Assembly (NCBI GenBank): GCA_937892735.1
Contig: CALBGL010000145.1
Coordinates: 1-37,707, forward strand
Source: an uncultured Clostridia bacterium
Lineage (GTDB): Bacteria; Bacillota; Clostridia; Lachnospirales; Bianqueaceae
Direction of reading: 5' to 3'
DNA: 37,707 nucleotides
In this document: one piece after another, positions 1-7,011 of the stretch
How the letters are laid out: each line of letters begins with the position of its first letter
Position numbering within the stretch: position 1 is the first letter of the stretch
Position numbers and translations under genes: made by a program
The notes under the pieces: model-generated
What the model saw: only the letters and a program-made list of their open reading frames with translations
What the model was told of the DNA's origin: nothing
Databases searched by the model: none

Positions 1-55
1 TTTGAATAAAAAACAGAGTCTGGAACAAAGCGGATGATTTTGCGACATCCTCATT

Positions 56-207
56 GCTGTATGAGCGATGTAACAATTCCCGGGGAAGAGTAATGAGAAA
101 AACCCCGGATTTCTCATTACTCTTGAAGCGATGTAACAATTCCCGGGGAAAAGTAATGAGAAAAACCCCGGATGTCTCATTACTGTATGAGCAATGTAAC
201 ATTTCTC
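56..207. repeat. Tandem hairpin repeat, two full units and a partial third
   Basis: Two units of about 63-65 bp (56-120 and 121-183) share GCGATGTAACAATTCCCGGG and a long inverted repeat; a third partial unit starts at 184. In unit 1 GTAATGAGAAA (90-100) pairs perfectly with TTTCTCATTAC (110-120). In unit 2 the same arms (153-163 and 173-183) have one mismatch. CCGGGG and CCCCGG inside each unit offer a competing stem. On the minus strand these hairpins lie downstream of the decayed gene at 370-1160, so they may act as back-up terminators. A degenerate relative sits at 20256-20282. Confidence 0.8.
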
Positions 208-226
208 TAGCTAGACCAATGAGAAA

Positions 227-365
227 CTATGGACTGTGAAATCGCAATGCTCTTATGGAATGTCTTGGAAACGAAAAAGGAGTCCGTATATTTACGGAAC
301 CCCTTAGGAGATCGTACTCTTTCATCCTGTGCAAATGGTGAGACATCGTAGACATTTTGCAACAG
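227..365 (-). repeat. Dispersed terminator-carrying repeat, copy A
   Basis: Read on the minus strand from 365 to 227, this 139-bp segment matches plus-strand 20052-20191 at roughly 85% identity by eye; most differences are transitions and there is one indel. It starts about five bases after the stop codon of the decayed gene at 370 and carries an intrinsic terminator. Weaker similarity continues into the hairpins at 56-207. The two copies are inverted relative to each other. Confidence 0.85.
274..305 (-). terminator. Intrinsic terminator inside repeat copy A
   Basis: On the minus strand AAGGGGTTCCGT pairs with ACGGACTCCTT (one bulged T, one G-T wobble) and a run of T follows. It lies downstream of the decayed gene at 370-1160. 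Confidence 0.7.
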
Positions 366-369
366 CCCC

Positions 370-1160
370 TTAAATTGGGGGAAGAAGTTTGTCAGGAAAG
401 AGGAGGCGGAACGCTTTCTGCGGCGCGACCTTCCCGAAGGAGATGAGCTGTAGCACAATCTCGCGCAGGTCAATGCAGGCGCGCTTCTTCTCGGGATCTC
501 GAGAATCCGTCACGTAATGCTCCGTCGTGATGAGAATGTTTTTCTTCTTCTGAATCCCTATCGCTGCATAATCTTCCAGCTTGCGTTTTTGACTTTGCGC
601 GTACTGCTCGTCGTCCAGCATGCCCATGTGCTCGTGGAAATCCTGCGAGTCTGGGAAATAGAAGTCGATCATATAGGGGCGGCCCTGCGCCCAAATGGGA
701 TAGTTGTGCGTATATTGTATGCCCCAGCGTCTCGAATAGGAGGGAAATGATGAGCTCGCTCTTGGAGTCGCAAGTCGTGCCATCGAGGAAGGTATTCTTT
801 TCGATGATGTTTCCGATGCCGACCTCTTCTGCATACTGAAAGCAGGTGAGGGCATAGCGTACATCGCGGCGCTCCTTGAAGGAAAGCTTCTTATATTGCG
901 ATTTGAGCTTTTTCAGACGAGTCTTCAGTGTCTGGCGTAAGATAGTCCTCCTCCTCGGAGGTTTTATTTTTCATCTGTTTGCGGCCTTTGCTGGTAGACT
1001 CCTGCTTGTATAGATACACTTTCCCCGTCTTCTTGTTCTTCTTGCGGGAGAGACAGAAGTCGGGGATTGCATGGAAATCATGGAGAGTATGGTAGAACGA
1101 AGAAATGATATATACAATACGGGATGAGAGCTTATCTATAGGATCGCCCCTTTCATACAT
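370..1160 (-). pseudogene. Decayed gene for a PD-(D/E)XK-nuclease-like hypothetical protein
   Basis: Three overlapping minus-strand reading frames join into one protein. The N-terminal part (about 1160-900) is basic and unrecognised. The middle part (about 960-720) contains FLDGTTCDSKSELIISLL. The C-terminal part (about 720-370) contains YMIDFYFPD, HEHMGMLDDEQYAQSQ and a long hydrophilic tail. The order S-K-S-E, then D-F-Y-F-P-D, then H-M-G-M-L-D-D resembles a common Bacillota hypothetical protein whose core looks like a PD-(D/E)XK endonuclease fold; that assignment is from memory of the motif pattern. At least two frameshifts (near 900-960 and near 720) separate the parts, so no intact product is expected. 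A promoter-like TTTACA-N17-TATTAT (1187-1192 and 1164-1169) lies at its 5' end. The function of intact relatives is not known to me. Confidence 0.6.
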
Positions 1161-1225
1161 CTTATAATATCACGATAAATTCAAGTTGTAAAGGTTTGAT
1201 CCGCAGGATTGGATATTGCAAAAAT

Positions 1226-1261
1226 AAAACACACCCATCAAACAGACAAGGGGTGTGTTTT
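1226..1261 (-). terminator. Intrinsic terminator after dppA
   Basis: A perfect 11-bp inverted repeat (AAAACACACCC at 1226-1236, GGGTGTGTTTT at 1251-1261) with a 14-nt loop is followed on the minus strand by a T-rich stretch. It starts 15 bases after the dppA stop and ends the leuA-dppA transcript. Confidence 0.85.
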
Positions 1262-1276
1262 ACTTATATTGCGGAT

Positions 1277-2080
1277 TTACAGACAGAAATGTAGGAACCG
1301 CATGACTTCCAAATAGTCGTCGGATTCAAACACCACTGTATCTGCATCTTCCAGTCGAGCTCCTGGATAATTGGCTCTAGAGGACGCATCTGAATGCTTG
1401 CGCAATCCAATCTCTACCTTAAAATGTTCAGGCAACGGCAGCAGACACCCGGATAGATCACCCAAAAGTGCTTGTCGGGCTGCCTCCTCAATCTTCTTGA
1501 CCGCAAGTGCCGGATGAATGGATAATACCGCACCGCCCATTCCCTGCTTCACGGGTACGGTGGTAATCTGAGGAATATAGCTTTTTGCCATATCGCAGAT
1601 ACCTTGATCCCCTGTAATCATGATGACTGGCGCTCCATAATAAGACGCCATGTACGCATTCAGCAGGAACTCGCTGGCAGGTCTGCCGTTCAGACGCACC
1701 TTATAATTCTGCAGATTCATCGTATGTGACAGCGGATTTCCGGGCTGACCGACGGCAGAATGATATCCCGTCATGATAACGCCATCCCATTTTCCACACT
1801 GAATCCCGCTCATCATACTGTGCATGTCTCCAGTCCAGCCACGCAGCAACTTTGCCTGTTCCGGCAGAAAGCGGAAATCAATGTTTCTGGCGCTGTCATG
1901 CGCATCCTTTACTACGACTTCCTCAGCACCGCCATCCAGAACTCCCTGACAGGCTGCCCCGACTTCCCGACTCATTTGCTCTGCAAAATCCTTATACTGA
2001 TCTGGATGTTCCTTCTCCGTCTCCCACCAATGAACGATCCCAGCCGTTCCTTCCATATCCGAACTGATAAAAATACGCAC
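1277..2080 (-). CDS. dppA: M55 family D-aminopeptidase (DppA-like)
   Basis: A 267-aa zinc peptidase of the M55 family, which removes N-terminal D-amino acids (classically D-Ala) from short peptides in the cytoplasm. The zinc-ligand pattern is complete: ISSDMEG (D8, E10), VVKDAHDSARN (H61), MTGYHS (H107), LSHT (H119) and SEF (E137). Length matches the family. The start is GTG, placed directly after the leuA TAA stop with no intervening base. The AAGGAGAGA ribosome binding site lies inside the last leuA codons, so translation is probably coupled. A terminator follows at 1226-1261. Family membership is clear; the true substrate is not shown, and no dipeptide transporter is nearby to support a peptide-scavenging role. 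Confidence 0.92.
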   Translation of the reverse strand: MRIFISSDMEGTAGIVHWWETEKEHPDQYKDFAEQMSREVGAACQGVLDGGAEEVVVKDAHDSARNIDFRFLPEQAKLLRGWTGDMHSMMSGIQCGKWDGVIMTGYHSAVGQPGNPLSHTMNLQNYKVRLNGRPASEFLLNAYMASYYGAPVIMITGDQGICDMAKSYIPQITTVPVKQGMGGAVLSIHPALAVKKIEEAARQALLGDLSGCLLPLPEHFKVEIGLRKHSDASSRANYPGARLEDADTVVFESDDYLEVMRFLHFCL

Positions 2081-3745
2081 TTATGCTCTCTCCTTTAGTA
2101 TCTGATTCGCCACAGAGACAATCGCCCGCAGCGAAGATTTGGTCACGTTGCTACTGATTCCTGCGCCATAATGGGGCTTCCCCTGTCCATCCTTTGCTTC
2201 GATATAAGTGATCGCCTTAGAACGAGTGCCTAACCCCAGAGAATGTTCCGAATAAGAAGATACCTCAATCCAGATGCCATACCGTTCTTCCAACAAATGG
2301 CACAGCGCACTGATCGTACCATTTCCCTGGCCCTCTGCCTCAAACTCATGCTCTCTCTCTCTCAGACTGCATCGCAGTGTCACATCGGACCCGGACTTCT
2401 GCGGCGCCTCCTCGTACCACGACAGCGCCAATGGCTCTGTCAGCACATAGGTCTTATAGAAAAGATCGTATACGTCCTTCGGTGTAAGCTCTGCACTGAG
2501 CCGATCCGACACATCTGTCACAATACCGCCCAAATGCTGCTGCATCTTCTTCGGCAGCTGCAGCCCATAGTTCTGCTCCAAAACATATGCCACGCCACCC
2601 TTGCCGGACTGACTGTTGATCCGGATAATCGGATCGTAACTTCTTCCTACATCCGCCGGATCGATCGGCAAGTACGGCACCTCCCAGCGATCCGGATGTT
2701 CTTTCATCCGTGCCATTCCTTTCTTGATCGCATCCTGATGCGAACCCGAAAACGCTGTATATACCAGCTTTCCTGCATAGGGATGCCGAGGATGAACACT
2801 CATTTTAGTGCTCTCCTCATAGATATCCACCACGGACTGCATATCGCTGAAATCCAGCTTAGGATCGATTCCTTGCGTATACATGTTCATGGCGATGACC
2901 AGAAGATCCGCATTGCCTGTACGTTCTCCATTGCCCAGAAGCGTACCTTCCACCCGGTCTGCCCCAGCCATGATTCCCAATTCGCTGGCGGCTACTGCGC
3001 AGCCCCGGTCATTATGCGCATGCAGACTGATCTGCACAGCCTCTCTATGATGGATATTTCGGCATACATACTCAATCTGATCCGCATACACATTGGGTGT
3101 CGCCATCTCCACCGTACTGGGCAGATTGATGATTACCGGATGCTCCTTCGTCGGATGCCAGATATCCAACACCGCATTGCAGACTTCCACCGCATAGTCC
3201 GGCTCTGTTCCCGTAAAGCTCTCCGGCGAATACTCAAAACGGAACCGTTCCGGCCCATATTCCTTGGCCAGATTCCAAACCAGCTGCGCACCATCTACCG
3301 CTAATTTTTTGATCTCCTCTTTGCTTTTACCAAAGACCACATCCCGCTGCAGCGTAGAAGTAGAATTATAGAGATGTACGATTGCACTATGAGCTCCTTC
3401 CAAAGCCTCAAAGGTTTTACGAATGATATGTTCTCGCGCCTGCGTCAAAACCTGAATCGTCACATCCCCCGGAATCAGATTCTGCTCGATCAGGGCTCGG
3501 CAAAAACGATACTCCGTATCGGACGCCGCTGGAAATCCTACTTCAATCTCTTTAAAGCCCATGTCCACTAGGAAACGGAAAAAGTCCAATTTCTGATCGA
3601 AGGTCATGGGCACTTCTAGCGCCTGATTCCCATCTCTCAGATCCACACTGCACCAGATCGGCGCCTTCGTAATCACTGCCTCCGGCCATTTTCGATCCGG
3701 CATATGCAAGGGCGGAAATGGCTGATACCGCTCATAATTCTTCAT
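2081..3745 (-). CDS. leuA: 2-isopropylmalate synthase
   Basis: A 554-aa enzyme condensing acetyl-CoA with 2-oxoisovalerate, the first committed step of leucine synthesis. The TIM-barrel catalytic domain shows DLRDGNQ (about 35-41), the metal-binding HAHND motif (H242, H244) and GNGERTGN (271-278). The C-terminal 120 residues form the leucine-sensing allosteric domain, so feedback inhibition is expected. The length fits the longer LeuA subtype. The start at 3745 has GA-rich ribosome-binding sequence (AGGAGAAAGGA) upstream. It sits between a GH106 gene and dppA rather than with leuBCD, so it is isolated from the rest of the pathway here. There is no T-box or other recognisable leader in the 86 bp upstream, only a hairpin at 3781-3818. 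Confidence 0.95.
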   Translation of the reverse strand: MKNYERYQPFPPLHMPDRKWPEAVITKAPIWCSVDLRDGNQALEVPMTFDQKLDFFRFLVDMGFKEIEVGFPAASDTEYRFCRALIEQNLIPGDVTIQVLTQAREHIIRKTFEALEGAHSAIVHLYNSTSTLQRDVVFGKSKEEIKKLAVDGAQLVWNLAKEYGPERFRFEYSPESFTGTEPDYAVEVCNAVLDIWHPTKEHPVIINLPSTVEMATPNVYADQIEYVCRNIHHREAVQISLHAHNDRGCAVAASELGIMAGADRVEGTLLGNGERTGNADLLVIAMNMYTQGIDPKLDFSDMQSVVDIYEESTKMSVHPRHPYAGKLVYTAFSGSHQDAIKKGMARMKEHPDRWEVPYLPIDPADVGRSYDPIIRINSQSGKGGVAYVLEQNYGLQLPKKMQQHLGGIVTDVSDRLSAELTPKDVYDLFYKTYVLTEPLALSWYEEAPQKSGSDVTLRCSLREREHEFEAEGQGNGTISALCHLLEERYGIWIEVSSYSEHSLGLGTRSKAITYIEAKDGQGKPHYGAGISSNVTKSSLRAIVSVANQILKERA

Positions 3746-3780
3746 ATTGACTCATTCCTTTCTCCTATTTTCTATTACAC

Positions 3781-3818
3781 TTGCAGGGCTGCCGCATAGT
3801 TTTGCAGCCGCCCTGCAA
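3781..3818. other. Intergenic hairpin between GH106 gene and leuA
   Basis: TTGCAGGG (3781-3788) pairs with CCCTGCAA (3811-3818), extended by CTGC/GCAG with a bulge. On the minus strand no T-run follows, so it is not a clear terminator for the GH106 gene. T-runs occur on the plus-strand side, where no gene ends. It could be an mRNA stability or attenuation element between the two cistrons. Confidence 0.5.
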
Positions 3819-3831
3819 AAACTTTTTTCTT

Positions 3832-6800
3832 TTACCAGGCGGTAAAGCTTCTCTCTGACGTCACATCCTGCATCTCATCTTCGATCTGTACATACTTGTG
3901 TTTATCGATGTCAAAATACTGCCCCTCAAAGAGTCCCGCCATCGTGTTGGACAACACCAGTTCTACCTGATTGGTTCCCTGATGCCAACAGGCCACAGGA
4001 ACTGCCAGTTGTCTCGGTGTCCAACTCACTACGCCACAGTCTACTCCATTTACGTGGATGCGTACCGTATCCTGCACATAGGGCGCGTTGAGATTCAAAA
4101 GAACATCCTGCTTCGGCGCCTCCTCCAGGATCACATCATGACGGTAGATGGTATCCCCCACATAGAACGGCAGGCCATTCTGCAGCAGGTGTCCAAATCT
4201 GCCCTCCCCTCGAAATGGCACCGCGATAGAATGTCCATTGGCCACATCTACTCCAAAGTCTCCAAAGAGATACAGCGGATTCCGTAGGCCATCATAATAC
4301 TTCTCACAATGCACATATACCTTGATCTCGTTTTCTTCTTTTCTCAGATACTCCGTCACTTCGACCGCAAGATTGGTAGGCAAATAGAAGGATTTTACCC
4401 CGAAATCCTTCTCCTGGATTCTATGCCCATTGATCTCCATATGCCAGTCTCCCCGCATGGTTCCCGGCTCCATCACCAGCCATGCCTTCGTTCCTTCCGG
4501 CATCCGCCAGGTAAAGGTATTGTCCAATACCGCATCCACGGGCTGGAACGCCAACTCCTTCGGACAGCCGAAATACGGCACGGTCTTGACCGTCATCTTC
4601 ATCCCCAGTTCGTCCATCTGGTCAAGGATCGGATAACTGCCGGTTCGTCCTGTCTGACCATCTGCGAGGGTAAGCTGCCAAGAGCCCAAATATAGAGCAT
4701 TCATCGCGCTTCTTTCGATCTTCCAGTCTTCTGCTGCGAAGGGCAGATCCACCATCTGATAATTCTTTGCCTCTTCTGCCTTTTCTTTTTTCACCACATA
4801 CACGGCAGAGGCCCATGGATCCAGCTTCACTTCCAATGTACCATGAAACTGTCCCTTCGGTTCCTTTGTGTCCGCCACGAGATCCCACTGATACAAAGCT
4901 CCCTGCCATTCACTGTGCAGACGAACCGTGACCTCTTCTGCCGTGGTATTCACGATGAATACTTCTTCATTGTTCTCCGCATCCGTCCCACAGATTGCAT
5001 ACACGCCTTCCGGCACCTCCTGGAATACCCAGGTTCTATTCGTCAGACACTGCATGAGCTCTGTCCCTACGTGTTCCAGATCTGTCTTCAGCAAATTCTC
5101 CCTGCCAGAGCAGAAGGCTGCAGAAAACCACTCTGCTGATTTCTCTTGCTGCACATCGTATACCGGAATATCTCCTGCCGCCACCAACAGACCACCCTGC
5201 TCCGCATACTCGCGCAGCAAACGATACGCGCAATCCTCCACATGATTCATATTGGGCATGACGATGCTGTCATACGCTTCTCCATTCAGCACGACGACTG
5301 TCTGTCCCTCCCGGTTCTCGATCGATGCTTTCGCCAGCAGCTGCGGATCCACCATATAGAAATCGCAACCCGCACGCAGCAACGCATTCATCACCGTCGA
5401 CAGCGCATTTTCCTGCTCCTTCTTTTCCGCTCCGGTGAGCACCCAGGAAGAGGTTGCCGGGTCTACCAACAATGTGCTCACATGACGCTTGAGTCCTCCC
5501 AACATCTTACCAAGTCCATCCGCGTAACGGCTCAGTAGTTTCTGCTCCTTCCACCAAGGCATCTGACAGAACGATGACGGCGGCGCGTCATGTTTCTTCA
5601 GGCCGTCGGTTGTATAGTAGAAGGCATGCTGTACATACCAATCCACGCCGCTCATGGCCAGCCAGTCGAAGATCCATTTCATATCCTGCTGAGTCATGCC
5701 CCAGCCAATGCTATGAAATGCTTCGCACAAGGCCGCCGGCTTATGATAAAAATGCGCGGCGGAAGAAATTACCTTTCCGTTCGCCCGATACTTGCCAGGC
5801 AGCGGATCCACCTTCGCGCCGACCTTGGCATGTCCTGCATCCGTCCCCGGCACATGCACAAACTCCAATTCCTTGCTCCGCAGGATGGGCTTCTCTCCGA
5901 TGTACATCAGATGATTCTCTTCGCACCAATCATATATCTGTTTATCATAGCTTTCAATGAAAGCATCCGTCGCCGTATCCCAATACTCAAAACGGATACG
6001 CTGTGTATCCGGCCCCATATCTTCTGTCAGCGCCGGCAACACATCGATAATATCCCGACCATACTTTTCCCGGATCATACCCGGCAGCAGCGGCGACCAG
6101 GGCTGCTGTGGCGGAAATGCCGTCGTCTCGTCGGTAAAGATTCCCTTAATGGTCTTACCAAACTCATCCCCGAAATGGGCCTTATACTGCTCATGGGTAC
6201 ACTGTATGAAGTAACGGACCGCATCCTTATTCAACGGGTCTACGAAGTTTTCAAAATACTTGAAGTGCTTCATCACTTCTTCCACGAAAATATAGACCTT
6301 CCATTCGCCTTCCGGAGCCGTCCAATACAGATACTGAGACGCCACGCCGGTGAAAAAACGCTTCCTATTATAAGCGGTGAGTCCACTGAGCTGAAAAATC
6401 TCATCCTGATAACCCGTACCTACATGATCGGTCAGGTCAATATATTCCCTGAAATCACACTGTCCATCGATTACCGGATATGCTCTGGCAGAAAGGAGTC
6501 TTCCCCAGGGAGCCTTTATCTCGATCGTCTCCGGCCCTGTCACTGTACCTACCGTCTTTGTCAGGGCCTTGCAACAGAACTCCGGGTGGTCCAACATCAC
6601 CTTACCAGCGCTGACACCGCTCGGATAGGGATACTCATCATACAACCAGACCTCCAGGCCATGCTTCTTGGCTTCCTCCACTGCCGTCCCGATACGATCG
6701 AAATAATCCTCCGTCAGATACGGAAGCTCCATCCCCTGCCGCGGATGCACCAGAAAGCCGCGGATCCCCTTATCCGCCATCTCCTGAATCTGTCTTCGGA

Positions 6801-6870
6801 TCTCAGCCTTCTCCATCTTCCCGTTCCAAAACCAGAAAGGCTGGATACCTTTTAATAATTCTGTCTTCAT
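3832..6870 (-). CDS. GH106-like glycoside hydrolase (probable alpha-L-rhamnosidase)
   Basis: A protein of about 1012 aa. It opens with the PFWFWNG motif (about 11-17) typical of GH106, followed by a TIM-barrel-like region with RGFLVHPRQGM and WLYDEYPYPSG, GIFTDE in the middle, and a C-terminal half rich in beta-strand with jelly-roll-like carbohydrate-binding segments. GH106 enzymes release alpha-L-rhamnose from rhamnogalacturonan and related glycans. There is no signal peptide, so it acts on imported oligosaccharides. I chose the ATG at 6870 because GGAGAGG lies just upstream; the in-frame ATG at 6882 lacks one. It has its own promoter (-35 at 6977-6982) and an 18-bp palindrome in the leader. 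The two GH105 genes and the GH2 gene at 12.7-18.2 kb fit the same pathway. Family assignment is good; substrate is inferred. Confidence 0.82.
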   Translation of the reverse strand: MKTELLKGIQPFWFWNGKMEKAEIRRQIQEMADKGIRGFLVHPRQGMELPYLTEDYFDRIGTAVEEAKKHGLEVWLYDEYPYPSGVSAGKVMLDHPEFCCKALTKTVGTVTGPETIEIKAPWGRLLSARAYPVIDGQCDFREYIDLTDHVGTGYQDEIFQLSGLTAYNRKRFFTGVASQYLYWTAPEGEWKVYIFVEEVMKHFKYFENFVDPLNKDAVRYFIQCTHEQYKAHFGDEFGKTIKGIFTDETTAFPPQQPWSPLLPGMIREKYGRDIIDVLPALTEDMGPDTQRIRFEYWDTATDAFIESYDKQIYDWCEENHLMYIGEKPILRSKELEFVHVPGTDAGHAKVGAKVDPLPGKYRANGKVISSAAHFYHKPAALCEAFHSIGWGMTQQDMKWIFDWLAMSGVDWYVQHAFYYTTDGLKKHDAPPSSFCQMPWWKEQKLLSRYADGLGKMLGGLKRHVSTLLVDPATSSWVLTGAEKKEQENALSTVMNALLRAGCDFYMVDPQLLAKASIENREGQTVVVLNGEAYDSIVMPNMNHVEDCAYRLLREYAEQGGLLVAAGDIPVYDVQQEKSAEWFSAAFCSGRENLLKTDLEHVGTELMQCLTNRTWVFQEVPEGVYAICGTDAENNEEVFIVNTTAEEVTVRLHSEWQGALYQWDLVADTKEPKGQFHGTLEVKLDPWASAVYVVKKEKAEEAKNYQMVDLPFAAEDWKIERSAMNALYLGSWQLTLADGQTGRTGSYPILDQMDELGMKMTVKTVPYFGCPKELAFQPVDAVLDNTFTWRMPEGTKAWLVMEPGTMRGDWHMEINGHRIQEKDFGVKSFYLPTNLAVEVTEYLRKEENEIKVYVHCEKYYDGLRNPLYLFGDFGVDVANGHSIAVPFRGEGRFGHLLQNGLPFYVGDTIYRHDVILEEAPKQDVLLNLNAPYVQDTVRIHVNGVDCGVVSWTPRQLAVPVACWHQGTNQVELVLSNTMAGLFEGQYFDIDKHKYVQIEDEMQDVTSERSFTAW

Positions 6871-6892
6871 AAGCCTCTCCATTTCCGCAGAC

Positions 6893-6910
6893 TTCGTGCA
6901 GGTGCACGAA
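6893..6910. promoter_or_regulatory. Palindromic operator candidate upstream of the GH106 gene
   Basis: TTCGTGCA and TGCACGAA form perfect 8-bp arms around a central GG. The site lies 23 bases upstream of the chosen start codon and downstream of the predicted -10, where a repressor could block elongation. Size and symmetry suit a LacI/GntR-type regulator, but none is encoded in this window. Confidence 0.5.
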
Positions 6911-6934
6911 AGTTGCTGCCCCGTTAGATTTTTA

Positions 6935-6963
6935 TTGCATCTTGGGTCTCTTTATGATACACT
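6935..6963 (+). promoter_or_regulatory. Promoter of typA
   Basis: TTGCAT (6935-6940), 17-bp spacer, TACACT (6958-6963). Its -10 overlaps the -10 of the divergent GH106 promoter by two bases. Confidence 0.55.
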
Positions 6964-6982
6964 ATTTTTTGTGCTTCGACAA
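6954..6982 (-). promoter_or_regulatory. Promoter of the GH106 gene
   Basis: On the minus strand: TTGTCG (6977-6982), 17-bp spacer, TATCAT (6954-6959). It is back to back with the typA promoter, so the two polymerases should exclude each other. Confidence 0.55.
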
Positions 6983-7011
6983 GGTTTATTTTAGAAAGGA
7001 GTCAACTTTTT

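Noticed and set aside
2243..3304. Long plus-strand frame of 353 codons opposite leuA
   Set aside because: It lies wholly antisense to a well-conserved leuA, has no ribosome binding site and no recognisable motifs.
5590..6855. Plus-strand frame of 421 codons opposite the GH106 gene
   Set aside because: Antisense shadow of a clear glycosidase; no family signature or start signal.
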